From: an uncultured Lentisphaeria bacterium
Lineage (GTDB): Bacteria; Verrucomicrobiota; Lentisphaeria; Victivallales; UBA1829
NCBI GenBank assembly: GCA_949282305.1
Contig: CASDPB010000004.1
Coordinates: 43,040-107,039, forward strand
DNA: 64,000 nt
Direction: 5' to 3'
Shown: positions 16,125 through 25,285 of the stretch, piece by piece
Position numbering within the stretch: position 1 is the stretch's first letter
Layout of the letters: each line of letters opens with the position of its first letter
The notes under the pieces: generated by a model
The model's database searches: none
Told to the model about the DNA's origin: nothing
The model's input: only the letters and a program-made list of their open reading frames with translations
Translations under genes and position numbers: made by a program

Positions 16125-17765
16125 ATGGTTATAAGAAAAATGAATACGGTGCTGGTGAAGCACAACAAGATTCTCTTTGGTGCATTTTCCGTTATTATCA
16201 TTATTTCCTTTGTCTGGTTTTTCACGCCCGGCATTGACGGATCGCTGCTTTTCGGCAACAGAATGTCTCCGAATTCAGTGGTTGGAAAAGTCTTTGGAAA
16301 GAAGGTGAAGCTGAAAGATTATCAGAAAGCCGTGGACAACAAGAGTCTCATGCTTTCCCTTTACAATCCTGCCGCTCCTGCCGAACTCAGGGATTATGTG
16401 ATTGCCAATATCTTTACCGATATTGCTCTTGACGCCGCCGCGGAAAATGCCGGGATTACGGTTCCCGACGAAGAGGTGATTGCCGAAATCAAACGGATGC
16501 CCGTATTCAACTCGGAAAAGGGATTTGACCATAAGCGCTATGAGGCTTTTATCAAGAGCTATGTCGAACCTGCCGGACTGACCACGGCCGATTTTGAAGA
16601 ATCCATCCGCAAGTTCATCGCGACAAGAAAACTGCTTCAGAGCGCTTCCCTCAATGTAATCGTGGTGCCGGATGAGCTGGATCAGTTCATGAATCTGCGT
16701 CTGGAGAAGATCAAGGCTTCCGCGATCCGTTTCCCGTTTGCAGCCTATAAACCCGGTAAAATATCGGAGCAGGAACTGGAGGATTTTTACAAAAAGAATA
16801 CTCAGATGTTCATGACTGCGCCTCAGCTGATGACGGAGGTCGTGCGGTTTGATTATAGAAATTACATGAAGGATGTGAAGGTCACGGACAAGCAGGTGGA
16901 GGATTATTACAAGGCTTCCGAAGAGAAGTTCAAGAAGAACGGAAAGGTGCAGCCGCTGGCTGCTGTCAAGGCGCAGATTGTCGGCGAGCTCAGGCTGGAG
17001 GAGGCGAAGAACAAGGCGATGGATGCCGCCCGCGAATTCCGGAATGAACTTTACAATGCCGCGTCCGAAGTTTCCACCGGCGCCGGGCAGATTGAAGTCT
17101 TCAACACGATTGCCGGAAAACACGGTTTCCGGCTGATTAAGCCGGTGTCCTGGCTGACGGCATCTTCGGAACAGATTGACAAGATCGGAAAAGAACCTGC
17201 TCTTGTCGCCGCGCTGTTCCGTACAACGGAACGTTACCCGATTACGAAGAGCGTTGCGGGAAAAAATGCCGCCTATGTTGCGGTTGCCGTAAAAAGACAG
17301 CCTTCCGTTCCCGCCCCGTTTGCTGAGGTAAAGGCAAAAGTGAAAGAGGTTCTCGCCCTTCAGAAGGCGAGAGTCGCGGCAAGAGAGGCTGCTTCCGACT
17401 TTGCGGCAAAACTTGCAGCCAGCAAAAATCCGCAGGTGGAACTTGCCGCGGTTGCGAAGAATCCGGGGATTCAGGTCAAGCCGATCAAGGAATTTTCCAG
17501 GCAGACTGTCAACCCTGCCGATTATGAGGCACGCTATGCTCTGATGGCGACGGACAATATTACCCCTGTGATTCCGATGGCGGACGGGATGATGATGGTT
17601 CTGATAGAGAAGCGGATTCCGCCGACCGCTGCGGAAAAACAGGCTCTCAAGGACACCCTTACCGCGGAATTCCAGGCGGAGAAGAGAGCTTTGGCGGAAA
17701 CAGCTTTCCTTGACTGGGTGCGCGCCAATACGGAAAGTTATCTTTCCAACGAACAGCAGCAGTGA
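16125..17765 (+). CDS. PpiD/SurA-like membrane-anchored periplasmic chaperone
   Basis: A 546-residue protein with one N-terminal membrane anchor (LFGAFSVIIIISFVWFFTPG, about 17-36) and a long periplasmic part. Residues about 45-190 resemble the SurA_N/PpiD chaperone domain (NSVVGKVFGKKVKLKDYQ, FNSEKGFDHKRYEAFI). The expected parvulin isomerase signature is not evident in the middle, so a chaperone without isomerase activity is likely. The C-terminal half is helical and rich in Ala and Lys. The ATG 16125, six bases after AAGGG, is preferred over the in-frame TTG at 16119. PpiD acts on newly exported proteins at the Sec translocon. A strong terminator follows. Confidence 0.75.
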   Translation: MVIRKMNTVLVKHNKILFGAFSVIIIISFVWFFTPGIDGSLLFGNRMSPNSVVGKVFGKKVKLKDYQKAVDNKSLMLSLYNPAAPAELRDYVIANIFTDIALDAAAENAGITVPDEEVIAEIKRMPVFNSEKGFDHKRYEAFIKSYVEPAGLTTADFEESIRKFIATRKLLQSASLNVIVVPDELDQFMNLRLEKIKASAIRFPFAAYKPGKISEQELEDFYKKNTQMFMTAPQLMTEVVRFDYRNYMKDVKVTDKQVEDYYKASEEKFKKNGKVQPLAAVKAQIVGELRLEEAKNKAMDAAREFRNELYNAASEVSTGAGQIEVFNTIAGKHGFRLIKPVSWLTASSEQIDKIGKEPALVAALFRTTERYPITKSVAGKNAAYVAVAVKRQPSVPAPFAEVKAKVKEVLALQKARVAAREAASDFAAKLAASKNPQVELAAVAKNPGIQVKPIKEFSRQTVNPADYEARYALMATDNITPVIPMADGMMMVLIEKRIPPTAAEKQALKDTLTAEFQAEKRALAETAFLDWVRANTESYLSNEQQQ

Positions 17766-17788
17766 CGGTGATTCTTTTTCCGTTTTCA

Positions 17789-17822
17789 AAACCTTCCGGA
17801 AGAAATTCCGGAAGGTTTTTTT
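17789..17822 (+). terminator. Strong terminator of the PpiD-like gene
   Basis: A 13-bp perfect stem, AAACCTTCCGGAA (17789-17801) with TTCCGGAAGGTTT (17806-17818), and a GAAA tetraloop are followed by a T run. Confidence 0.93.
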
Positions 17823-18141
17823 ACGGCGCGGCGGTCTGACTGGCAGCCCATGCCGTCTGTTGATGCGGATGTTCCGGTCACGGATTTGTCGGCAGTGTCG
17901 ATATTCTGCGCATAATAGCATATTCAGCACAGGATTATGGCGAATAATGTTTCCGTGGCTCTCCGGAAAAATTTCCGGCGCCGTCGAATGTGCGGAATGC
18001 GCTGCATCGCAGCTGCAAATATAAAGCCTGTGAATCTGTCATATAGATATTCTCCCCTCCTATGGAAAAATCCAGTCCGGAACAGAGAATACCTTAATTT
18101 TCATCGATCTGAGAAAAGCCTCAACAGGTCTGCGGGGGAAT
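17823..18141. other. Intergenic stretch with no gene found
   Basis: About 320 bases between convergent genes. It holds the palindrome CCGGAAAAATTTCCGG (about 17962-17977) and a GCTGC...GCAGC hairpin. A minus-strand GGGGAA...TTCCCC hairpin (18135-18151) overlaps the end of the permease gene. Short reading frames here lack ribosome sites and family features, so I see no gene. Confidence 0.5.
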
Positions 18142-20010
18142 TCATTTCCCCGGCTGTCTGGCTGAGGAATGACGGTTTCTCTTGGCAAGCAGCAGCAGAT
18201 CTCTGATTTTTTCAGGAGTGTCCGCTTTTACCCAGCGTTTTTCAAAGGTGGGGCTCTGAATAATCTGCGCGATTGCGGCAAGGGACTGCAGATGAAGATT
18301 GCGCAGGTCGGCTGTGCCGAACAGGAAGAAGATCGCTTTCACCTGCGGAGCGGCATTTCCCGGAAATTGCACGCCGTGAGCGGCTTTGACGATAATCAGT
18401 TCAAATGTGTTTTTCCCGTCGATCATCAGATGCGGGATGGCGACATAGGGAGTGAGCACCGTGCTGGAGGTTTCCTCCCTGCGGATCAGAAGGTCTGCCA
18501 GGACGCCGGACTGGGAAGCCAGATGGTCGCTTGTACGGCAGATTTCCCTGGCGAGCGCATCAAAATTTCCAGCCTTGTCGTAAATGACAATGGGGGCGTT
18601 CTCGACGCAGTGGTCAAAGTCGTCCGAAACGATTTCATCTCGGGCTCTTATGATTTCGCGGAGTTCCCGTTCCAACCCATGACGCGGCATCCGGTTGCGG
18701 GTAATTCTCCGGATCAGATGTTCCAGCGCATATTCCAGATTGACTTTTCTGCCGAAGATGAAATACAATATGAGTCCGAGGATGATGATGCCGAGGGAGA
18801 TCTGAACCGCCCCCAGTCCGAGTTCCATAATCAGCACGCCGAACAGCCCCATGCTGAGGATTGGGGTCCAGGGATAAAACGGCACCCGAAAGCTGGGGCG
18901 GTAGTTCTGAATGTTGCTTTCGCGCAGGATGATGACGGAGGCGTTGGTCAGGATGAAGGAAAGCATGATGACGGTCGATGCGACGGAGACAAGCTGTTCC
19001 AGCGGCAGCAGCTGCGCGGCGACCATGACCGCGCCGGTGATGAGAAGCGCCGGCAAGGGCATTTTCCGCTTTCCGTAGGTATTGCTGAAGAAACTGGGAA
19101 TTAGGGCGTCGCGCCCCATTGCGTAGGGGAAGCGCGCCGCCGCCATGACTCCCGCATTGGCTGTAGTGACGAATGCCATCATCGCGCCAAAGGTGATGAC
19201 GGCGAAGCCGGGAGTCCCGTAATACTGCCTTGCGGCATCCGCGAGCGGCGTCAGCGACCCCGCGAGTTTTCCAGGCTCCAGCACGCCGACGGTGACAATC
19301 AGAGTCAGAACATAGATGAATGCGACGGCAGCAATTGCACCGATCATCCCGAGAGGAAGGTTGCGCTTGGGATTGCGGACTTCTTCCGAAACGCTGGCGA
19401 CATCAAGGAGCCCCCCGAAAGAGACGAATACAAACGCCGCCTCCGCAAACAGATAAGAGTAGTCCTTTCCCGGAATGAACAGAGGGGAAAAACGGGACGG
19501 TTTCAATTCCGGGAATCCGAGCACGACATAGGCTCCCATGGCGGCAAACAGCAGCAGAACCATGATGATCTGGGCAATGGCCGCCTCCCGGGTGCCGATC
19601 AGGTTCACCAGCAGAAACAGAAGCGTCAGGATGATGCCGCACAGAACAGGCTCGAAATTGAAAAACTGATGCAGGACTTCCGACATTCCGAAGATGGCGA
19701 AAGAACTTTTCAAGGCGATGGCGCTCCAGTTCAGCAGACCGGAAACCGTTCCCGCGAGAGGTCCCATGCTCCGTCCTGTATAGAAATAGATTCCGCCCGC
19801 AAGCGGCATTGCCGTTGCGAGTTCAATTGTGGCGAGTGCCCCGACCAGAGCGCATATTCCCGCAAGCAGATAGGAGAGAAAGACGGCGGGGCCTATCTGC
19901 GCGAACGCAATGCCCGGCAGTATGAAGATGCCGGAGCTGATCATAGCCCCGGAAGAGATGCAGAAAACATCAATCAGCCCAAGAGATTTTATCAAACCGT
20001 TTTTTGCCAT
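18142..20010 (-). CDS. APC-superfamily amino acid permease fused to a C-terminal PTS EIIA domain
   Basis: A 622-residue fusion. Residues about 1-430 form the 12-helix APC transporter (GLIDVFCISSGAMISSGIF, the GTREAAIAQI helix, EEVRNPKRNLPLG). After a basic linker (about 430-460), residues about 465-610 form an EIIA domain of the PtsN/fructose type, with the phosphoacceptor His in TPYVAIPHLMID. The domain pair suggests that transport or amino acid supply is governed by phosphorylation. The gene has an AAGGAG site and starts 36 bases after the sigma-54 activator gene, whose product may control it. Substrate unknown. Confidence 0.87.
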   Translation of the reverse strand: MAKNGLIKSLGLIDVFCISSGAMISSGIFILPGIAFAQIGPAVFLSYLLAGICALVGALATIELATAMPLAGGIYFYTGRSMGPLAGTVSGLLNWSAIALKSSFAIFGMSEVLHQFFNFEPVLCGIILTLLFLLVNLIGTREAAIAQIIMVLLLFAAMGAYVVLGFPELKPSRFSPLFIPGKDYSYLFAEAAFVFVSFGGLLDVASVSEEVRNPKRNLPLGMIGAIAAVAFIYVLTLIVTVGVLEPGKLAGSLTPLADAARQYYGTPGFAVITFGAMMAFVTTANAGVMAAARFPYAMGRDALIPSFFSNTYGKRKMPLPALLITGAVMVAAQLLPLEQLVSVASTVIMLSFILTNASVIILRESNIQNYRPSFRVPFYPWTPILSMGLFGVLIMELGLGAVQISLGIIILGLILYFIFGRKVNLEYALEHLIRRITRNRMPRHGLERELREIIRARDEIVSDDFDHCVENAPIVIYDKAGNFDALAREICRTSDHLASQSGVLADLLIRREETSSTVLTPYVAIPHLMIDGKNTFELIIVKAAHGVQFPGNAAPQVKAIFFLFGTADLRNLHLQSLAAIAQIIQSPTFEKRWVKADTPEKIRDLLLLAKRNRHSSARQPGK

Positions 20011-20046
20011 GCCGTATTCTCCTTATCCTGATATTGCTGTCCGGAG

Positions 20047-21594
20047 TCATTCCTCCGGCTTTCTGCGGTACCACTCGGGCGTGATACCGTAACTGTTGAT
20101 CTTATAATGAATGACGCGGGGCGAGAGATCCAGGTCGCGTGCGGCGGCGGACATGTTTCCGCTGTTCTTCTTCAGCGCCTCGACGATCAGTTCCCGCTCG
20201 AAGGATTCCACCATCATGTTGAAAGACGCCTTGCCTTCCGGTAGCATTTCATATCCCGCGTCCTTGCCGGTCTGGAGCGACGGCGGCAGATTGTAACCGT
20301 GAATGCAGTCGTCGGAAGCGGTCAGCACCGCGCGTTCTATACAGTTTTCCAGTTCGCGGACATTGCCCGGCCAGTGATACGCCATCAGCATGTTGACCGC
20401 GGGGGTGGAAAGGCGTTTGACATGTTTCCCGTAACGGAGATTGTGCTTGCTGATGAAGTGTTCCGCCAGCAGGATGATGTCGCTTCTGCGCTTGGAAAGA
20501 TCCGGCAGAAGAATCGGAAAGATGTTCAGGCGGTAATAGAGGTCTTCGCGGAATTTTCCCTCTTCCATCAGCTGTTCCAGGTTCCTGCTGGTCGCGGCAA
20601 GCAGCCGGACGTCGGTCTTGATTTCCTCATTGCTTCCGATTCGTGAAAATGTTCGTTCCTGAATGAAGCGCAGGAGCTTGACCTGCACCGGCAGGCTGAG
20701 ATCGCCTATCTCGTCCAGAAACAGAGTGCCCCCGTCCGCCGCCTCCGCGCGCCCGATCCTGCGGCTGACCGCTCCTGTGAAGGCACCTTTTTCATGCCCG
20801 AACAGCTCGCTTTCGACCAGATTTTCAGGGAGGGCGGCGCAGTTCAGAGTGACGAACGGTTTGTCCGAGCGCGGGCTGAGCTGCCGGATCGCCTTTGCGA
20901 CCAGCTCTTTGCCGGTTCCCGAGCTGCCGCGGATCAGCACCGTGGCATTGCTGGGGGCGACCTGGCGGATCAGAGCGTAGATGTTCTGCATGGCGCGGCA
21001 GTTGCCGATCAGTTCTCCGGGATTGCCGCCTTCGGTCAGGGCTTCGCGCAGACGCTTGTTTTCCGCGAGCAGGCTTTCGCGCTCCTCCCACTCCTGATGA
21101 TAGACCGCAACCGCGTCCGCCATCAGGTTCCCCACGATCTCCAGAAGTTTCAGATCCTCGTCCAGTTGAACTCCCGGGACAACCTTGCGGTCGATTCCGA
21201 GGGTTGCAATCACTTTTTCGTCCTGAATGACCGGAACACACAGAAAGGCGACCGGATTGCTGTCGAGCTGATGGCGTCCGGTCCGGCTCAGGAAACGTTT
21301 GTCTTTGGAAATATCCGGCACAAGGCAGGGAATGCCCGTTGCGGCGACATGACCCGTGATGCCTTCCCCGAGTTTGTATCTGCCGCGTTTCTTTTCATTT
21401 TCATCGAGCCCCTGCGAGGCTTCTATAATGAAAATGTCCCCTTGCCGCAGAGTGAATGTGCCGCGCACCATTCCCATTTTCCGGTTCAGAATATCAAGCA
21501 CCTTTTCCAGCAGGGCGCTGACATTGCGTTCATGGACGACAGCGGAGCTGATTTCCTGTAAAACCGCAATTTCCGTTTTTAATTGATCCGCCAT
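20047..21594 (-). CDS. NifA-like sigma-54-dependent transcriptional activator (GAF-AAA+-Fis)
   Basis: A 515-residue enhancer-binding protein. A GAF sensor lies at about 20-170. The AAA+ domain spans about 185-420, with Walker A GSSGTGKELVAKA, the sigma-54 contact loop EKGAFTGAVSRR and Walker B GGTLFLDEIGDL. A Fis-type helix-turn-helix occupies about 475-510 (GNMSAAARDLDLSPRVIHYK). It therefore activates sigma-54 promoters in response to a ligand bound by GAF. Its place directly upstream of the permease-EIIA gene on the same strand suggests control of that transporter. I did not locate a matching -24/-12 promoter. Confidence 0.92.
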   Translation of the reverse strand: MADQLKTEIAVLQEISSAVVHERNVSALLEKVLDILNRKMGMVRGTFTLRQGDIFIIEASQGLDENEKKRGRYKLGEGITGHVAATGIPCLVPDISKDKRFLSRTGRHQLDSNPVAFLCVPVIQDEKVIATLGIDRKVVPGVQLDEDLKLLEIVGNLMADAVAVYHQEWEERESLLAENKRLREALTEGGNPGELIGNCRAMQNIYALIRQVAPSNATVLIRGSSGTGKELVAKAIRQLSPRSDKPFVTLNCAALPENLVESELFGHEKGAFTGAVSRRIGRAEAADGGTLFLDEIGDLSLPVQVKLLRFIQERTFSRIGSNEEIKTDVRLLAATSRNLEQLMEEGKFREDLYYRLNIFPILLPDLSKRRSDIILLAEHFISKHNLRYGKHVKRLSTPAVNMLMAYHWPGNVRELENCIERAVLTASDDCIHGYNLPPSLQTGKDAGYEMLPEGKASFNMMVESFERELIVEALKKNSGNMSAAARDLDLSPRVIHYKINSYGITPEWYRRKPEE

Positions 21595-21618
21595 ATGTTT
21601 CCTGATTGATTGCAGGCG

Positions 21619-21909
21619 TCAGAACAGCAGGTGTTTGCAGAGCTGCGCCACGAGAATTGTCCCCGCCGCCATGACAAGCGAGTCCGGCAGCAGGGGAGAG
21701 TTTGTCAGTTTTGCGAGACAGCGGAAAGCGAAAAAACCGGCAATGAGCCAGCCTATCCACGGAATCATCAGGAGCAGCGTGCAGAACAGCCCCACCGCGA
21801 TCGACACCGACAAACTGGATCTTACCCGCACGTTTGCAAGAAACATGGATGTTTTCAGCGCCGCAATCATTACGGCAAGCAGAACCAGGAATCGTAAACA
21901 CCATATCAT
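21619..21909 (-). CDS. Small membrane protein of unknown function
   Basis: A 96-residue hydrophobic protein with about three membrane helices (LRFLVLLAVMIAAL, SVSIAVGLFCTLLLMIPWIG, and a C-terminal DSLVMAAGTILVAQL). It ends 24 bases before the activator gene on the same strand and has an AAGGAG about 12 bases upstream of its ATG. No family recognised. Position suggests co-transcription with the activator and permease. Confidence 0.6.
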   Translation of the reverse strand: MIWCLRFLVLLAVMIAALKTSMFLANVRVRSSLSVSIAVGLFCTLLLMIPWIGWLIAGFFAFRCLAKLTNSPLLPDSLVMAAGTILVAQLCKHLLF

Positions 21910-21969
21910 ATCTCTGATGGACTCCTTCGGCTTTCCGGGGTTGCCCCCGCAGTTGTGTTTCTGTCAAAA

Positions 21970-21998
21970 TCCGTCCGGAAAACAGTTCTCCGGACGGA
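21970..21998 (-). terminator. Terminator-like hairpin after the aminotransferase gene
   Basis: TCCGTCCGG (21970-21978) and CCGGACGGA (21990-21998) form a perfect 9-bp stem, followed on the minus strand by ATTTTG. It lies 16 bases after the aminotransferase stop. Confidence 0.7.
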
Positions 21999-22014
21999 GT
22001 GTAACCGCAGCCGG

Positions 22015-23199
22015 TTACCTGGAAAGCTTTTCGCAGAATCTTGCGATTCGCGCGGCGGCTTCCCTGATGGTCTCTTCGGAACAGGCATAGGAGACACGGA
22101 GACTGTGATCGTCGCCGAATGCCTTGCCCGGAACTCCCGCGACCTTTTCCTCTTCCAGCAGACGGTTGACGAAATCCGTCGAGTTCAGCCCGAAGCTGGA
22201 GACGTCGAAGAACAGATAGAACGCGCCGGACGGACGGATCGTCTTGATTCCGGGAATTGCGGAAATCAGCGAGTAGATCAGGTCGCGGCGCTTTGCAAAC
22301 GCCTGGCGCATCTGTTCGACGGGCTCCTGTGTTCCGGTCAGCGCGGCGAGTGCGCCATACTGCGCAAAACTCGTCGGGTTGGAGGTCGTGTGGCTCTGGA
22401 ACGCGATGATGCGGTCCGCCAGCCATTTCGGGGCGGCGAGATAGCCCAGTCTCCAGCCGGGCATGGAATATGCCTTGCTGAATCCGTTGATCGTGATCGT
22501 GAGCTCATTCATTTCAGGAGAAACCGATGCGATGCTCTTGTGCTGGAACTCCGGATCGTAAACCAGTTTCTCATAGATCTCGTCGGACATGACCATGATG
22601 TTGTTTTTCAGCGCGATTTCCGCGATTTTCTCGATCGTGGACGTGCGGTAGACAGCACCGGTCGGGTTGGACGGAGAGTTGAGAATCAGCAGTTTCGTGC
22701 GGGGGGTGATCGCCGCCTGAAGCTGTTCCGGCTCAAGCTCGTAATTGTTTTCCGCCCTGCATTTGACGATGACCGCGGTTGCCCCCGCGGCCTTGATCAT
22801 TTCCGTGTAGCTGACCCAGTAGGGGGCGGGAACGATGACTTCATCGCCGGGGCCGCACAGGGTGCAGATTGTGGCGAAGCCGCTGAATTTCGCGCCCGGA
22901 GAAACGATGACCTGACCCGGTTCCACCTTGAACCCGTTGTCATTCAGGAACTTTTCCGCGACAGCCCTCTTGAGTGCGGGGATACCGGAGGACGGTGTAT
23001 ATTTTGTCTCGCCTCTCATCAGAGCATCGACTGCCGCCTGTTTTATATGTGCGGGCGTATCGAAGTCGGGTTCACCGGCTCCCATAGCACACACATTTTC
23101 ACCTGCCGCTTTCAGTGCCTTTGCCTTTGCTGCGATTGCAAGAGTTTCGGACGGAGACAGGAACGCCATCGTTCCCCTGGTTGCCTTCAGATCATTCAT
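22015..23199 (-). CDS. Class I pyridoxal-phosphate aminotransferase (aspartate aminotransferase, subgroup Ib type)
   Basis: A 394-residue fold-type I aminotransferase. Typical features are GAGEPDFDTPAHIK near the start, TKYTPSSGIPALKRAV, PAPYWVSYTEM, LILNSPSNPTGAVY, the PLP lysine in INGFSKAYSMPGWRLGY (about 236), and the final RVSYACSEETI with the carboxylate-binding Arg. This pattern fits the Ib aspartate/prephenate aminotransferases that transfer amino groups to oxaloacetate or aromatic keto acids. It starts 18 bases after the nucleoside-diphosphate kinase gene and is probably co-transcribed with it. Confidence 0.92.
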   Translation of the reverse strand: MNDLKATRGTMAFLSPSETLAIAAKAKALKAAGENVCAMGAGEPDFDTPAHIKQAAVDALMRGETKYTPSSGIPALKRAVAEKFLNDNGFKVEPGQVIVSPGAKFSGFATICTLCGPGDEVIVPAPYWVSYTEMIKAAGATAVIVKCRAENNYELEPEQLQAAITPRTKLLILNSPSNPTGAVYRTSTIEKIAEIALKNNIMVMSDEIYEKLVYDPEFQHKSIASVSPEMNELTITINGFSKAYSMPGWRLGYLAAPKWLADRIIAFQSHTTSNPTSFAQYGALAALTGTQEPVEQMRQAFAKRRDLIYSLISAIPGIKTIRPSGAFYLFFDVSSFGLNSTDFVNRLLEEEKVAGVPGKAFGDDHSLRVSYACSEETIREAAARIARFCEKLSR

Positions 23200-23217
23200 T
23201 TAGGCGTGTTCCTCTGG

Positions 23218-24402
23218 TTATAGTTTCATTGATGCGAGATGGGCGCGGATTACCGCGGCCATCGGGTTATTTTGAATCTTGATGATCTTGGTTTCTCGTT
23301 CAAAGCTTTCCCGGGAATCGGACGCATGAGCAGTGTTGACCATAATGTCATGCCCGAATTCGCGCCGGATCGTGCCGCCCGGGGCTTTGGTCGGATCCGT
23401 CGGCCCGAGCACATCGCGAATCTTTCTGATCGCATCGGGACCTTCATAGATCAGGATCATGCACTTGACCTTGCCGGGACGGTTCAGCTCTTCCGTCGGA
23501 CACTCGTCGGGGCGGCGGCCGGACATGAATTCGACGATCTTGTTGAACTGGTCGTCCGCGTAATCCCTGCCGATGGAATCCGTCAGCATCTGCTCCGTTT
23601 CCGGATGAAGCCTGAGCCCGAATTCTTCAGAGAGCTTTTCATAGGCTTTTTTCCCGATGACGGGAGCCAGCTTCCTGCGCAGGGCATTCTGAACCGGACT
23701 GTAGAATTCCAGCGCGTCCGCAACGGACATCTGGTAGATCTTACAGCCGACAATGCGCAGACCGGTGCGGCTGAGCATGTCAATGATGTTGCCCGGCTTG
23801 ACGCTCGGGCACCGCCAGTTGTCGGGCTTGATGATGACCAGCGTGCGTTCGCTGTTCGGTTCCTGGTGTGTCGTATTCGTCACGATGTTTTCGCTTGCCT
23901 CTGCGAAATCGGCAAGCATCCCCAGACGCTCCAGGCAGGCGTCATACTGCGGCGGCGTGAAAACGGCAGGTTCAAAATAATTGAGAGAACCGTCGCGGTT
24001 GAATACAAGGTCTGCATAGGTGTCGCGGATGGTTTCGCCGATGATGTTGGTCTTGCGGTTTTTGGCGTTCGGAAGCTGTCCGACCACCGCGGAAAGTTTG
24101 GCACAGGCATCTTCGCCTTTGAAGAGGAGCATAAGGACGCGCTCGCGCGAACCGTCGGGGAGCGGCGAAAGATTGTCAATCATGTAATCGCTGAAGAGTT
24201 TGGCGGCGAATTCGTCACGTCTTCCGACATGTTTTCTCATGGAGGCGGCATAGGTTTCGGCAAGTTCCCTGGACGGCGTCAGGATCTGGGCGCCGACGAG
24301 ATCAAGATCCGTCCGTGAAAGCAGTCGTGCGATGATGCCGCCCGTTCTGGATTTCATGAGCGAATAAGGGGTGATCAGAACAAAGGAAAGTTCCACTGCC
24401 AT
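23218..24402 (-). CDS. Tandem-domain nucleoside-diphosphate kinase
   Basis: A 394-residue protein with two NDK-like domains, whereas ordinary NDK is about 140 residues. The C-terminal domain (about 185-390) has LVIIKPDN, the SVKPGNIIDMLSRTGLRIVG segment, GGTIRREFGHDI and the phosphohistidine His359 in NTAHASDS. The N-terminal domain (1-175) keeps the fold landmarks (FVLITPYSL, GGIIARLLSR, GETIRDTYADLV), but the catalytic position reads NYFEPAVF with no His, so it is probably inactive. An in-frame TTG at 24465 is possible; ATG 24402 with GAGGAG upstream is preferred. NDK balances nucleoside triphosphates. Confidence 0.88.
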   Translation of the reverse strand: MAVELSFVLITPYSLMKSRTGGIIARLLSRTDLDLVGAQILTPSRELAETYAASMRKHVGRRDEFAAKLFSDYMIDNLSPLPDGSRERVLMLLFKGEDACAKLSAVVGQLPNAKNRKTNIIGETIRDTYADLVFNRDGSLNYFEPAVFTPPQYDACLERLGMLADFAEASENIVTNTTHQEPNSERTLVIIKPDNWRCPSVKPGNIIDMLSRTGLRIVGCKIYQMSVADALEFYSPVQNALRRKLAPVIGKKAYEKLSEEFGLRLHPETEQMLTDSIGRDYADDQFNKIVEFMSGRRPDECPTEELNRPGKVKCMILIYEGPDAIRKIRDVLGPTDPTKAPGGTIRREFGHDIMVNTAHASDSRESFERETKIIKIQNNPMAAVIRAHLASMKL

Positions 24403-24440
24403 AGTAACAAATTTCTCCTCTTTAATTTGTTGATCTCGGT

Positions 24441-24469
24441 AATTTACCACAAAATCCTCCCACAATCAA
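24441..24469 (-). promoter_or_regulatory. Predicted promoter of the NDK-aminotransferase unit
   Basis: On the minus strand, TTGATT (complement of 24464-24469), a 17-base spacer and TAAATT (complement of 24441-24446) lie 38 bases upstream of ATG 24402. Confidence 0.6.
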
Positions 24470-24622
24470 GCAGGTTTTGTTTTTGGCTCCGTGATTTTTA
24501 CGGAAAAAATACGCAGACGCCTCAGGTGCGGGAAAACAGGAACTTCGGGGCGTTTTCCGTGTCCAAACACCGGAACCGGCATGGAAAATGCCGAAAAATG
24601 CAAAAAAAAATGAGATTATGAC

Positions 24623-24651
24623 TTGCGATATTGGGGAAAACGTGGTATAAA
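24623..24651 (+). promoter_or_regulatory. Predicted promoter of the minor pseudopilin operon
   Basis: TTGCGA (24623-24628), a 17-base spacer and TATAAA (24646-24651) lie 57 bases upstream of the first pseudopilin ATG (24709). Confidence 0.6.
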
Positions 24652-24708
24652 AAGGAAAAGCAACAGAAAAACAGGCGCAAACCTATAGATTTTGGAGTCT
24701 TGAGAACG

Positions 24709-25281
24709 ATGAAGACGAAACGATCCGCATTCAACCTGATAGAACTCACACTGGCGATCGCCGTCGTCGGTATCGGCATTGCCAGCGTCATGGCGCTTTT
24801 CATCCCCGCCTTGAATGCTTCCAAGGCTTCCGTGGCGGACAATTACCTGCCTGATATCGCCGACACTTTGATGACATTTGTCAAGATGAGGCCGGATGAG
24901 GTTGCAAAGGTTTCCTCCAGCAGTTCTCTGGATTCTTTGAAGGATGATCTGCATACTTCCAAATACACTGTTCTGAAAGAGATTTCCTCCAACGATATTT
25001 CCAAAACGTATGGACTTTACGATACGGAGACGCACAGCAATTATCTCTGGGGAGTCAAAATCGGGGCGGACGGCGCCGATTTCACCGGGCACATCCTGAT
25101 GTGGTACACGGATGTCGAAGATTTATATGAAGACTCCACGAATGCTGAAAGAATGAAATCAAATCATCGACGCTATTATATCGAAGTGTCCTGGCCGCTT
25201 CTGGTACCGTATGCACAGCGTGAAAAACGTTTGTACGTGACCGAGCTTTCCATGCAGGATGCAATTACTCCGGAGAGGTGA
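24709..25281 (+). CDS. Type II secretion/type IV pilus minor pseudopilin, GspI/PilV-like
   Basis: A 190-residue prepilin-like protein. A short basic leader (MKTKRSA) is followed by FNLIELTLAIAVVGIGIASV, with Glu at mature position 5 and a hydrophobic stalk. The residue before the cut site is Ala, not the usual Gly. The C-terminal half is a soluble alpha/beta head. It is first of three consecutive pilin-like genes in the order I, J, K typical of minor pseudopilin clusters that cap the T2SS pseudopilus. The longer frame from 24631 is rejected because ATG 24709 has GGAG upstream and gives a normal leader. The next gene starts 4 bases after its stop. Confidence 0.8.
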   Translation: MKTKRSAFNLIELTLAIAVVGIGIASVMALFIPALNASKASVADNYLPDIADTLMTFVKMRPDEVAKVSSSSSLDSLKDDLHTSKYTVLKEISSNDISKTYGLYDTETHSNYLWGVKIGADGADFTGHILMWYTDVEDLYEDSTNAERMKSNHRRYYIEVSWPLLVPYAQREKRLYVTELSMQDAITPER

Positions 25282-25285
25282 CAAG

